Part shown: in pieces, positions 16,900 through 24,940 of the stretch
Position numbering within the stretch: position 1 is the stretch's first letter
Layout of the letters: the number at the start of each line of letters is the position of its first letter
Source: JAFGJQ01 sp964495075
GTDB taxonomy: Bacteria > Planctomycetota > Phycisphaerae > UBA1845
Reading direction: 5' to 3'
DNA length: 64,000 bases
Assembly (NCBI GenBank): GCA_964495075.1
Contig: CAZBUJ010000002.1
Coordinates: 62,001 to 126,000, forward strand
Translations under genes and position numbers: made by a program
Notes under the pieces: generated by a model
Database searches by the model: none
What the model saw: only the letters and a program-made list of their open reading frames with translations
Told to the model about the DNA's origin: nothing

Positions 16900-17946
16900 T
16901 CAGTTCCCAGTCGTTGCCAGCCGCTTGAGCGCCGCGGCGGCCGCCGTCACGTCGGGTTGTGATATTATCGCGCCGCACACGCAGATGCATCGGGCACCGG
17001 CTGCCACGACCTCCGCCCCGTTCGCGAGCGTGATGCCGCCGATGGCCACGATGGGAATCGACGTCCGCCCCGACACCGCCCGGAGCAGCGCGGGGCCGGG
17101 GATGTGGTCCTGCGGTTTTGTGGCGGTCGGGAACATGGGGCCGACGGCCACGTAGTCCGGCCCCTGGGCGATGGCGGCGTCGGCCTGTTCGATGGTGTGC
17201 GTGCTGACCCCGATGAGCGGGCGGGGGCCGAGGATTCGACGGGCCAGCGGCACGGGCAGATCGTCCTGGCCCACGTGCAACCCGTCGGCCCCGGCGGCGA
17301 GGGCCAGGTCCGCCCGATCATTGGCGATGAACAGAACGTCACGTTGGTGGCACAGGTCGGCGAGCCGGCGGGCGCGGTCCAGCCACTGCCGATCGGAGAG
17401 GCTCTTCTCGCGGAGTTGGAGGCAGTCGGCCCCGCCGGCGATGGCCGCCTCGGCGGTTTGGTACCAGTCGCCCGTGCACAGGGCCTCGGTCAGCAGCACA
17501 TAGAGCCGCACGGCGCGGAACCGGGCGGCGGGCATGAGCCGGGCGCGAACGCACCGCTCCAGTTCATAGCCGTCGTACCGCAGCCGTTCGACGGCCCGGC
17601 CGAGGTCGCCGCCGACGGTTTTGCCGTATTCCTCGATGACGCGGAGTGCCTCGCCGAGTCGCTTGCCCGCCGCGATCACGACGTCCGACGCGTCGGCCCG
17701 GCGGTACTCCTGCGCCGTTTGCACGTCGGTGCCGACGTCGTCGACGATGGCCCGGGCCCGCACGATGTCGTCCAGGCCCGCGGCGTGGAGGGCCGACTGA
17801 AGTCCGTGCCGGATCCGCTTGGCGCGTGCGCAGAGCCCCGCATCGTCGAGGGCGAAGCGGGCGTAGTCTTCCATCACGCGGGCGGCTTCGCGGGCCCGGT
17901 TGGCGTTGGCGTCCAGAATGCGTGCGACGGACGGTTCGATGGTCAT
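16900..17946 (-). CDS. thiE: ThiD2-ThiE fusion: HMP-P kinase domain plus thiamine-phosphate synthase
   Basis: A 348-residue fusion. Residues 1-~135 (RILDANANRAREAARVMED, RVIEEYGKTV) match the ThiD2 domain, a small HMP-phosphate kinase-like module found fused to ThiE in several phyla. Residues ~145-348 are ThiE: a TIM barrel with CLQLREKSLSDRQW, LFIANDRADLALAAGADGLHVGQDDLP, YVAVGPMFPTATK and IPIVAIGGITLAN. ThiE couples HMP-PP to thiazole phosphate to give thiamine phosphate. No other thi gene is nearby, and no TPP riboswitch was recognised upstream. The gene is divergent from the aldo/keto reductase. Confidence 0.92.
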   Translation of the reverse strand: MTIEPSVARILDANANRAREAARVMEDYARFALDDAGLCARAKRIRHGLQSALHAAGLDDIVRARAIVDDVGTDVQTAQEYRRADASDVVIAAGKRLGEALRVIEEYGKTVGGDLGRAVERLRYDGYELERCVRARLMPAARFRAVRLYVLLTEALCTGDWYQTAEAAIAGGADCLQLREKSLSDRQWLDRARRLADLCHQRDVLFIANDRADLALAAGADGLHVGQDDLPVPLARRILGPRPLIGVSTHTIEQADAAIAQGPDYVAVGPMFPTATKPQDHIPGPALLRAVSGRTSIPIVAIGGITLANGAEVVAAGARCICVCGAIISQPDVTAAAAALKRLATTGN

Positions 17947-18076
17947 TCTCCGACGGGCCGCACTGGGGCTCCCCGTCCCCTCGGTGCATCTTGACAGCGA
18001 CCGGCGGTTCCGTTTTGTTCAGGTGGCCGATCGGCCGGGAAACGTAGCTGAATTTCATACGCGCCAGGAGCGAATC

Positions 18077-19057
18077 ATGCAAACGCCGAACATGGAGTAT
18101 CGACGATTGGGGCGATGCGGCACCCAGGTCAGCGTGCTGAGCCTCGGGGGCTGGACGACGTTCGGCGAGAGCGTCACCGACCCGGCCCGCGTTCGCCGCC
18201 TGCTGTTCGCGGCGTTCGACGCGGGCATCAATTTCTTCGACATCGCGGACGCCTACGCCAAGGGGGACGCCGAGCGGGTCATGGGCGAGGTGCTGTCCGA
18301 CCTGCCCCGCCACCGGCTGGTGATCTCGAGCAAGGTGTTCTTCCCCATGTCGGACGACATCAACGACCGGGGGCTGTCCCGCAAGCATATCATGGAATCG
18401 GCCGAGCGGAGCCTCTCGCGGATCGGCACCGACTACCTGGACATCTACTTTTGCCACCGGTACGACGAGGACACGCCCGTCGAGGAGACCGCCCGGGCCA
18501 TGGACGACCTGGTCCACCAGGGCAAAATTCTCTACTGGGGCACCAGTGAGTGGACGGGCAAGCAACTCCGCGAAGCCCATGAGGTCTGCAAGGACCGCAA
18601 CCTGTATGGTCCTCAGGTGGAACAGCCACAATACAGCTTGCTCGCCCGGGCCAAGTTCGAGGAAGACGTTCAGCCCGTCTTGAAAAAGCGCGGGATGGGG
18701 GCGGTGGTGTGGAGCCCGCTGGCGGCTGGACTGTTGACGGGGAAGTACGACGACGGCTTCCCCGAGGATTCCCGCTTCGGTCGGGTCAAGTGGATTCGCG
18801 ACTGGATGTACAGCGACGCGCGGCGGGATCAAGTGCGTGCGTTCAAGGACCACGCGGAGGCGTTGGGCTGCACTCGTGCTCAGTTGGCGTTGGCGTGGGC
18901 AGCCCGGCAACCGGGCGTCTCCAGCGTGATTACCGGGGTGACCCGGCGGGACCAGTTGGCGGAGAATCTGGCCGCCCTGTCGGTGGCGATCAGCGACGAA
19001 GTCGGGCGGGCATTGGACAAGCTGTTCCCGCCCGATCGGGAAGATGGGAAGAGCTAG
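18077..19057 (+). CDS. Aldo/keto reductase, KCAB-like
   Basis: NADPH-dependent aldo/keto reductase of 326 residues, (alpha/beta)8 barrel. The catalytic tetrad is visible as Asp and Tyr in FDIADAYAKGD, Lys in VISSKVFF and His in IYFCHRYDEDTPVEET. The segments MDDLVHQGKILYWGTSEW and GAVVWSPLAAGLLTGKY point to the potassium-channel-beta-like/AKR6 group. ATG 18077 has AGGAG 6 nt upstream; a longer frame from 17900 has no support. Physiological substrate is not indicated by neighbours, since it is divergent from thiE and monocistronic. Confidence 0.92.
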   Translation: MQTPNMEYRRLGRCGTQVSVLSLGGWTTFGESVTDPARVRRLLFAAFDAGINFFDIADAYAKGDAERVMGEVLSDLPRHRLVISSKVFFPMSDDINDRGLSRKHIMESAERSLSRIGTDYLDIYFCHRYDEDTPVEETARAMDDLVHQGKILYWGTSEWTGKQLREAHEVCKDRNLYGPQVEQPQYSLLARAKFEEDVQPVLKKRGMGAVVWSPLAAGLLTGKYDDGFPEDSRFGRVKWIRDWMYSDARRDQVRAFKDHAEALGCTRAQLALAWAARQPGVSSVITGVTRRDQLAENLAALSVAISDEVGRALDKLFPPDREDGKS

Positions 19058-19309
19058 CGGAACGTGAGGCGGGCGGGCGGCGGCCAGGCGTCCGGCCTCT
19101 TGCCGAGGCCCATCGCCGTGAGTAAACTGTACTGCTCGCGCGGTCGGGAACGCCATACGCCGCTACGGAAACTGCGCACGTCACGCAGGAGCGGGACTCG
19201 CTATTATCGACAATCTACAAGCGCGATTGAGGTGTAACGTGAACTGGCTGTTTCGCCTGGCGCCGTCTTAGGTGTGTGAAACGAATCAACTCGGATAGGA
19301 GGTGCGACA

Positions 19310-19720
19310 TTGGCGGTGGCTCCGGTTGGTACGCATTGCATTCTGGAACTCTATGACTGTTCCCCTGATCTGCTGAACGACGTTCTCTTCATTCGCGACA
19401 CCGTCGAACAGGCGGCGAAGCGAAGCCTTTCCATACTCCTCGATCTTCGTAGTCACCAGTTTTACCCCCAGGGGGTAACGGCTGTGGCGCTGCTGGCGGA
19501 ATCGCACCTGTCGATCCACACGTGGCCCGAATACGGGTACGCCGGGGTGGACGTGTTCACGTGCGGCGACGACGCCAAGCCCGAGCAGGCGTGCGAGTAT
19601 CTCATTCGTCGTTTCGGAGCGCGCAAGCACTCATTACGGGTCGTGCCCCGTGGTGCCGCCGCATCGGAGGCCGCGGGCGACCGTTCGCGGGAGACGAGTT
19701 TATGCCGGGCTCGCAAGTAA
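19310..19720 (+). CDS. speH: S-adenosylmethionine decarboxylase proenzyme
   Basis: Decarboxylates SAM to supply aminopropyl groups for spermidine. The 136 residues contain LLAESHLSIHTWPEYGYAG. Cleavage between Glu64 and Ser65 would make the pyruvoyl cofactor, with His70 and Cys85 (DVFTCGD) as the processing and catalytic residues of the bacterial/archaeal class. The start is TTG at 19310, decided by a near-perfect AGGAGGT at 19297-19303, 6 nt upstream. The 3' end overlaps speE by 19 bp. A short Arg-rich C-terminal extension follows the conserved core. Confidence 0.95.
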   Translation: MAVAPVGTHCILELYDCSPDLLNDVLFIRDTVEQAAKRSLSILLDLRSHQFYPQGVTAVALLAESHLSIHTWPEYGYAGVDVFTCGDDAKPEQACEYLIRRFGARKHSLRVVPRGAAASEAAGDRSRETSLCRARK

Positions 19721-20652
19721 ACGCTGATCTCTGGGTCACCGAATACATCACGCCGTACGACGTTTACAGCCACGGAGTGACGCGGGTCATCGCGCACGCC
19801 CGGACGTCGTACCAGGAGATGTACATCGTCGAGACGGGGGCATACGGCAAGGCCCTGGTGCTGGACGGGAAGTGGCAGTCGTCGCTGGGAGACGAGTTTT
19901 TGTACCACGAACCGCTGGTGCAGCCGGCTTGCGTGGTGCACGGGGCACCGAAGACCGTGCTCGTGCTGGGCGGCGGCGAAGGGGCGACCGTGCGGGAGGC
20001 CCTGCGGTGGAAGACGGTCGAGAAGGTCGTGATGGTGGACATCGACCGCGCGGTCGTGGAGGCGTGCCAGCAACACCTGCCGGAGATGCACCAAGGGGCA
20101 TTCGACGATCCGCGGACGGAGGTGGTGATCGGCGACGCGGTGGACCACCTGGCCGGGGCCGAGGGTCAGTGGGACGTCATCATCTCCGACCTGTCCGACC
20201 CGATCGAGGAGGGGCCGTCGTTCAAGCTGTTCACGAAGGAATACTTCGAGTCGTGCCGCCGCGCGTTGCGGGAAGGGGGCTGCTTCGTGGTTCAGGCCGG
20301 TCCACTGGCCCCGCCGGAGATGGCGTTGCACGTGCGGCTGGTCAACACGGTGCAGGCGGTGTTCGAGAACGTGGTGTCGTACGGGTCGCACGTGCCCACC
20401 TACGCCTCGCCATGGGGTTTCGCCCTGGGCCGCAACGGCCCGATAGACCGGCTGCCCGACCCGGCAGCGGTAGACGCCCTGCTGGCCGAACGCACCACGG
20501 GCGGGCTGCGCATGTTCGACGGAACGTCGATGCTGGGCATGATGGCGGGGTTCAAGCACATCCGGGAAGCGATCGCGGCGGAAACGCAAGTGTATACGCT
20601 GGCGGAACCGCCGAAGTTCTTTGGAAAGGGAGTGGTGGGGGGAGAGGGATGA
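19702..20652 (+). CDS. speE: Spermidine synthase
   Basis: Transfers an aminopropyl group from decarboxylated SAM to putrescine. The 316 residues show an N-terminal beta-domain (WVTEYITPYDVYSHGV) and GDEFLYHEPLVQP. The decarboxylated-SAM site is VLVLGGGEGATVREAL (residues ~86-101), with VVMVDIDRAVVEAC and DVIISDLSDPIEEGP supplying the catalytic Asp pair. ATG 19702 lies inside the end of speH, giving a two-gene polyamine operon. The member is longer at the C-terminus than E. coli SpeE (287 residues). A heptamer-periodic repeat starts 4 nt after its stop. Confidence 0.95.
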   Translation: MPGSQVNADLWVTEYITPYDVYSHGVTRVIAHARTSYQEMYIVETGAYGKALVLDGKWQSSLGDEFLYHEPLVQPACVVHGAPKTVLVLGGGEGATVREALRWKTVEKVVMVDIDRAVVEACQQHLPEMHQGAFDDPRTEVVIGDAVDHLAGAEGQWDVIISDLSDPIEEGPSFKLFTKEYFESCRRALREGGCFVVQAGPLAPPEMALHVRLVNTVQAVFENVVSYGSHVPTYASPWGFALGRNGPIDRLPDPAAVDALLAERTTGGLRMFDGTSMLGMMAGFKHIREAIAAETQVYTLAEPPKFFGKGVVGGEG

Positions 20653-20969
20653 ACAACGTATTACGAATGGAATAGCGAGAAGCGAACGGCGGATCATCAT
20701 AGCACTCTGCTGACCTTCGAATGGACAATACAACGCCAGCGTCACGTCCTGACCCCGGTCCGAAGGGATCTTCCGCGGTTCGGTCCGTTGCATCGGCCAT
20801 TCCATCCTCAATACTTCGATACGGCTTGGGGATCATCGTCATACGCCGTGTTCGGGTTTCCGGCGGTGGGCGATCTGGTCTGTCGCATTGGACATGATAC
20901 GATTTCCCTCGGCCGGCCGGTGATCGGCCTGGCGGCCAAGCACTGGATTGCGATTGGCGGGAGACCGTT
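20653..20969. other. Intergenic region downstream of speE with heptamer array
   Basis: A 317-bp gap. It begins with a 7-bp-period array (20657-20691; units CGTATTA, CGAATGG, AATAGCG, AGAAGCG, AACGGCG). The rest shows no gene. The promoter of the methyltransferase at 20970 should lie in its second half, where TTGGAC and TACGAT hexamers occur but too close together to form a standard pair. Confidence 0.5.
20657..20691 (+). repeat. Heptamer-period array after speE stop
   Basis: Five consecutive 7-nt units (CGTATTA, CGAATGG, AATAGCG, AGAAGCG, AACGGCG) begin 4 nt after the speE TGA, in gene orientation. Three units recur, exactly or with one change, in the array at 35542-35590. Confidence 0.6.
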
Positions 20970-21974
20970 GTGGCTCGACGTTTTCGGCGGATGGTGGATG
21001 CGGTGATTCGGCAGGCCCGGCGGTTCAAGACGGCCGACCGGGTGGTGACCCGGGTGGCGCGGGTCTGGTATGAACTGCCGGTGCCGCCGCTGCATTACTA
21101 CAGCCCGCTGCCCGATATTCCGGCCGTGGAGCGCAACCGGGCGCGGTGGTATCTCGATACCGGCTGTCCCGGGATCGACTGGCGCGAGAACGAGCAGATT
21201 GCGCTGTGCCAGGCGCTGGCATCGTTTCGCGGCGAGTTGGGCGACCTGCCGGATTTCGCGCGGTTGTGGGCGGAAGGTTGGGGCGAAGGGTACGGCGAGA
21301 TCGAGGCGTACTTCTTTCACTGCATGGTGCGATACCTCAACCCGAAGCGGATCGTCGAGATCGGGTCCGGCGTCTCTACCCGCTACGCGTTGCACGCCCT
21401 CGAGATCAACGAGAATGCCGACGGCGTGGGCAGCGAGATGGTCTGCATCGAGCCGTATCCCAAGCCGAAGCTGCGCCGACTGGCCCGCGACAAGCGCATC
21501 ACGCTGCACGACAAGCTCGTGCAGGACGTCGATATGGCCGTGTTCGACGCGCTGGCCGCCGGCGACATGCTGTTCGTCGATTCAAGCCATTCGGCCAAGG
21601 TCGACAGCGACGTCCACCGAATCTACTTCGAGGTCCTGCCCCGCCTGGCCGAGGGCGTGGTCATCCACGTGCACGACATTCCGTTCCCCTACCTGGCCGT
21701 CCCGCCGGAACACTTCATGCACCGCATGTCGATGCTCTGGAACGAAGCCCCCCTGGTCCGGGCTTTCCTCATGTACAACGAAGCCTTCACCATCCTGCTA
21801 TGCCAGAGCTACCTCCACCACCGCCACCCGGAGGTAATCAAGGCGTTGGTTCCCACCTATGATCCGGCCAAGTTTTTCCCGTCATCCCTGTGGCTTCGCA
21901 AGCGCCGCTCGCCTGGGGAAGGAGGGGGTGCAGGTGAGGGCGTCGGTACCAAGACCGCAGCCAGACCCCTTTGA
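20970..21974 (+). CDS. Class I SAM-dependent methyltransferase-like protein
   Basis: A 334-residue protein with a Rossmann methyltransferase core (Methyltransf_24 type): LNPKRIVEIGSGVSTRYALHA (motif I), MVCIEPYPKPKLRRLA (motif II) and DMLFVDSSHSAKVDSDVHRI, then EGVVIHVHDIPFPY. The DSSHS and HVHDI elements are typical of the cephalosporin-hydroxylase/sugar-methyltransferase-like group often found in surface-polysaccharide loci. It starts at GTG 20970 (GGGAG 6-9 nt upstream); ATG 20991 is an alternative. It is convergent with the GT2 gene at 22029, supporting a glycan-modification role. The C-terminal 30 residues are low-complexity Gly/Ala. Confidence 0.8.
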   Translation: MARRFRRMVDAVIRQARRFKTADRVVTRVARVWYELPVPPLHYYSPLPDIPAVERNRARWYLDTGCPGIDWRENEQIALCQALASFRGELGDLPDFARLWAEGWGEGYGEIEAYFFHCMVRYLNPKRIVEIGSGVSTRYALHALEINENADGVGSEMVCIEPYPKPKLRRLARDKRITLHDKLVQDVDMAVFDALAAGDMLFVDSSHSAKVDSDVHRIYFEVLPRLAEGVVIHVHDIPFPYLAVPPEHFMHRMSMLWNEAPLVRAFLMYNEAFTILLCQSYLHHRHPEVIKALVPTYDPAKFFPSSLWLRKRRSPGEGGGAGEGVGTKTAARPL

Positions 21975-21993
21975 TCACCGAAGGCGACCGTCA

Positions 21994-22028
21994 ACCATTC
22001 GCGATCCGCTCTCTGCTATTCGCCATTC
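21994..22028 (-). repeat. Heptamer-period array after GT2 stop
   Basis: Five 7-nt units immediately follow the GT2 stop when read on the minus strand: GAATGGC, GAATAGC, AGAGAGC, GGATCGC, GAATGGT. They fill most of the 54-bp gap to the convergent methyltransferase. Confidence 0.6.
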
Positions 22029-22802
22029 TCAAACCACGCACCGTTCGCGTATCATCGCCCGGTAGGCCGGTCCGGGGTCCGGGTAGGCGAACTTATCCGG
22101 CAGTTGCCATTTTTGGAACAGTTTACGGTTGTCCTCTTCGAGGGCGTTCGTGTCCTCGGTCTTGCGTTCGTCGATCAACTCGTCGTGGTACACCAGCGCC
22201 TCGCGGCAGCCGACCACTTCGAGTCCGGCCTCGCATTGCACCTTCAAACTCAGGTCAGGGTCCCAGGCGCTGAAGTAGTACCGCAGGTCGAGGTACCCGA
22301 GTTGGTGCAACAGCCGACGCCGCAGCAGGCCGAAGTTGGCGTAGGGCATGCCGCGCACGTTGTAGATGCTGTAGGTCTCGCCGTCATGCACGACGGAGTC
22401 GAGACGATTCCATTGGCGGTCGAAGTTGTGGTAGAAGGCCACCATTCCCACGTCGGTGAGGTCGGGGCGTTCGATCATGCGGACCGCCGCTTCGACCGCG
22501 CCCGGCAACGGGTAGGCGTCGTCGTTGAGCCACATGACGTAGGTGCCCCGGGCCGCCCGGAAGCCCTTGTCAAACGCACGCACCGCCCCCTCCCGCCGCG
22601 TTTCGCGGATGTACCGGAGGTCGGGCTGGGCGGCAAGCCACCCCTCGGTGCCGTCGCCGTCGCTGCTGCCGACCACGATCGTCTCGTGATCGATGGCCAC
22701 GTGGCGGCGGATCCGTTCGATGCAGCGCTGCAAATGGACGAGGCGGTGGTAGGTCGGGATGATGATGCTGACGGTCGGCGTCTCGGGCGGCGGATCGGAC
22801 AT
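22029..22802 (-). CDS. Glycosyltransferase family 2
   Basis: GT-A glycosyltransferase of 257 residues: VSIIIPTYHRLVHLQRCI, TIVVGSSDGDGTEGW, VRAFDKGFRAARGTYVMWLNDDAYPLP (the NDD is the metal-binding DxD equivalent) and a C-terminal SAWDPDLSLKVQCEAG acceptor segment. ATG 22802 has AGGGAG 7 nt upstream; the frame extends to 22889 without a Shine-Dalgarno. There are no transmembrane segments, so it is cytosolic. It lies apart from the two EPS blocks and is convergent with a methyltransferase. Acceptor is unknown. Confidence 0.88.
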   Translation of the reverse strand: MSDPPPETPTVSIIIPTYHRLVHLQRCIERIRRHVAIDHETIVVGSSDGDGTEGWLAAQPDLRYIRETRREGAVRAFDKGFRAARGTYVMWLNDDAYPLPGAVEAAVRMIERPDLTDVGMVAFYHNFDRQWNRLDSVVHDGETYSIYNVRGMPYANFGLLRRRLLHQLGYLDLRYYFSAWDPDLSLKVQCEAGLEVVGCREALVYHDELIDERKTEDTNALEEDNRKLFQKWQLPDKFAYPDPGPAYRAMIRERCVV

Positions 22803-22962
22803 ACGGCGACTCCCTGGACTCCACGGACCGGCGGTACCCGGTACTATCGGCACCCGTCGCCCGTCGCCTTGAACGGGTCGACCGGGCACCGGTGGCCCCG
22901 ACTACGCACTCGGGCTAGAATCGGCCCTGACCGGCGTGGCGACGGATTCGGGAGTGGTGCGG

Positions 22963-23925
22963 GTGGCGATACTGGTGGGCATTGATGAAGCCGGCTACGG
23001 CCCCGTGCTCGGGCCGCTGGTGGTGACCGGCGTGGTCTTCGAAGTGCCGGACACGGATCCGACGGGGTGTCTCTGGACACGGCTGCAGCGGAGCGTGACG
23101 CGAAGCGTGTCGCGCCGTGACGTTCGCCTGCCGGTGGTGGACAGCAAGAAGCTCTACCACCGCCAGGCGGGCCTGGTCTCACTCGAGCGCACGGCGCTGA
23201 CCGCGATGCAGGTGGGTGGCCAGTCGCCGGCGTCGTTGCGCGACTTGCTGGAACTGTTCTGCCCACACGTGCTGGATCAACTCGATCCATATCCGTGGTA
23301 CCGGGATTTCGACGTGGACCTGCCGACGGCGGTGGACGCGGCGGACGTGGCCACCCGCGCCAACGCGCTGGCTCGCGATTGCCGCGATCGCGACGTGCGG
23401 TTGCGGGGCATCTATAGCGAGCCGCTGCTGGAAGGGCACTACAACCGACTGGTGGGCAGCACGCGAAACAAAGCCGTGGTGCTGCTCGGACTGGTGCTGC
23501 GCATCATCGACCGTGTCCGGTCGACGGCCGGCGGTCGCGCCCTGCACATCTGCGTCGACCGCCACGGCGGCCGCTTGCATTACGGTCCGCAGTTGATGAC
23601 GGCGTTCGACGGGTACGCGTTGCAGATCGAGGAGGAGTCGGCGGAGCGCAGCGCGTACGTGTTGCGCCGGCAGGAGGCGTCGCTTCACGTCGAGTTCGCC
23701 ACGGAGGGCGAGGAGCGCCATCTGCCCGTGGCGCTGGCCAGCATTCTGAGCAAGTACCTGCGCGAGTTGTTCATGCTGGGCCTGAACCGTTATTGGCAGC
23801 GGCGGATAGACGGCCTGCGCCCGACCGCGGGTTATTACACGGACGGCAAGCGATTTCTGGCTGATATCGAGGGGGAGATGGGGTCGGCGGGTGTGGACCG
23901 TCGGCTTCTCGAACGGTCGCGGTGA
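22963..23925 (+). CDS. Divergent ribonuclease HII-like protein
   Basis: A 320-residue protein that opens with VGIDEAGYGPVLGPLVVTG, matching the RNase HII signature GIDEAGRGPLAGPVV (the first Asp and Glu of the DEDD site). Further matches are VVDSKKLY (family DSKKL), LHICVDRHGGRLHYGP (third Asp) and LPVALASILSKYLREL (family AASIxAKxxRD). It is about 100 residues longer than typical RnhB, with an insert between residues ~65 and 170. GTG 22963 is preferred over GTG 22936 because GGGAG lies 8 nt upstream. It probably cleaves RNA in RNA/DNA hybrids or is a paralogue with a changed substrate. No RnhB neighbour genes are present. Confidence 0.7.
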   Translation: MAILVGIDEAGYGPVLGPLVVTGVVFEVPDTDPTGCLWTRLQRSVTRSVSRRDVRLPVVDSKKLYHRQAGLVSLERTALTAMQVGGQSPASLRDLLELFCPHVLDQLDPYPWYRDFDVDLPTAVDAADVATRANALARDCRDRDVRLRGIYSEPLLEGHYNRLVGSTRNKAVVLLGLVLRIIDRVRSTAGGRALHICVDRHGGRLHYGPQLMTAFDGYALQIEEESAERSAYVLRRQEASLHVEFATEGEERHLPVALASILSKYLRELFMLGLNRYWQRRIDGLRPTAGYYTDGKRFLADIEGEMGSAGVDRRLLERSR

Positions 23926-24011
23926 CGCTGTATCGATGGGGAGACGTTTTCGTTGACAGCGCAGTGTGGTATTGTTAGCCTGCTGCAGGCACCTTGGGAG
24001 TGAGCATAGAC

Positions 24012-24347
24012 GTGTCTCTTCAGAACTGGTCGGAAAACATCATTGTCGCGGAGTTGCAGGACGACCCGGCGATCACGGACGACCTCATCGCCCTCTCCGA
24101 GCAGATCCAAGCGAATCCACATCTGAACGTCGTGCTCGACATGACACATGTTTCCTACCTGAACTCTTCGAACATCGCCCGGCTGATCGACATCCGCGAG
24201 CAGGTGGCGGTGAACAACAAATGCAAGCTGATCCTCTGCGGCGTGGGAACCCACGTCTGGGGCATCATGCTCGTGTCCGAACTGCACAAGGTCTTCGAGT
24301 TCGCGGACAACGTGGCCATGGGGCTGGCCTCGGTGCAGATGGCGTAG
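24012..24347 (+). CDS. STAS-domain protein (anti-sigma factor antagonist-like)
   Basis: A 111-residue single STAS domain: NIIVAELQDDPAITDDLIAL, LNVVLDMTHVSYLNSSNIARL and CKLILCGVGTHVWGIM. In SpoIIAA-like antagonists the Ser of the DSSG motif is phosphorylated by a cognate anti-sigma kinase; here the element reads NSSN, so Ser52 is the candidate site. GTG 24012 is favoured (GGGAG 11 nt upstream, product MSLQNWSENI); GTG 24000 and TTG 23994 are alternatives. No anti-sigma kinase or sigma factor is adjacent, so the switch partner is unknown. Confidence 0.82.
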   Translation: MSLQNWSENIIVAELQDDPAITDDLIALSEQIQANPHLNVVLDMTHVSYLNSSNIARLIDIREQVAVNNKCKLILCGVGTHVWGIMLVSELHKVFEFADNVAMGLASVQMA

Positions 24348-24494
24348 GGGGTTCCCGTTCGATAACCCGGCGGAGGAGTGGACGGAGCGGAGGTCGTCTG
24401 CACGGCCGGCGTTTTGCGTGCGCGGGCCCGACGCTTCCGCCGCCGCGCACACCGTTCGCGCCGGGGCGCGTACGTGCTCCGTGGTCTGCTCTGA

Positions 24495-24674
24495 TCAGTC
24501 CGTGCTCTGGCGGCGTTGGGACTTGCGTGTCTTGCGACGGCGTCGCTCGGAAGGCTTCTCGTAGTAACTGGTCCGCTTGATGTCACGGGTCAGGCCTTCA
24601 CGCTGGCACAGGCGCTTGAACCGCTTCAGCATCTGCTGGACCGATTCGTTTCCCCTGGGTCTGATCTTGATCAC
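24495..24674 (-). CDS. rpsU: 30S ribosomal protein S21
   Basis: A 59-residue basic protein, short enough to be missed by length filters. It reads MIKIRPRGNESVQQMLKRF, then KRLCQREGL and SYYEKPSERRRRKTR, the S21 family pattern with a very basic C-terminus. The start is GTG 24674, decided by GGAGG 4 nt upstream. S21 is a small-subunit protein involved in translation initiation. The gene stands alone, convergent with the STAS gene across 147 bp that show no other feature. Confidence 0.93.
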   Translation of the reverse strand: MIKIRPRGNESVQQMLKRFKRLCQREGLTRDIKRTSYYEKPSERRRRKTRKSQRRQSTD

Positions 24675-24940
24675 GGGTCCTCCAATCCTGCAGGACGTGC
24701 CACCGTACCTGCTTCAACAGCGTTCACTTCGCCCCGCCCCGACCAGAACGGGGCGCGCCGGAGCCACGCCCGGCGCCGGCGAACAGAGTGTGGATTGTAC
24801 GTCATTTCGACCGGTCCCGCCACCGGCTGCAGCCGGATTGTGGGGGACGGGGCGACGGCTGACGAACAAGGGGCGGCATCCCGGATCGACCCGCGTCCCG
24901 GCGGAGGGGGAATCGCCGTAATGCGATTTCTGGTGGGGAG

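Noticed and set aside
24348..24494. tRNA-like GTTCGATAACCC segment near 24369
   Set aside because: The sequence does not fold into a cloverleaf and lacks an acceptor stem match.
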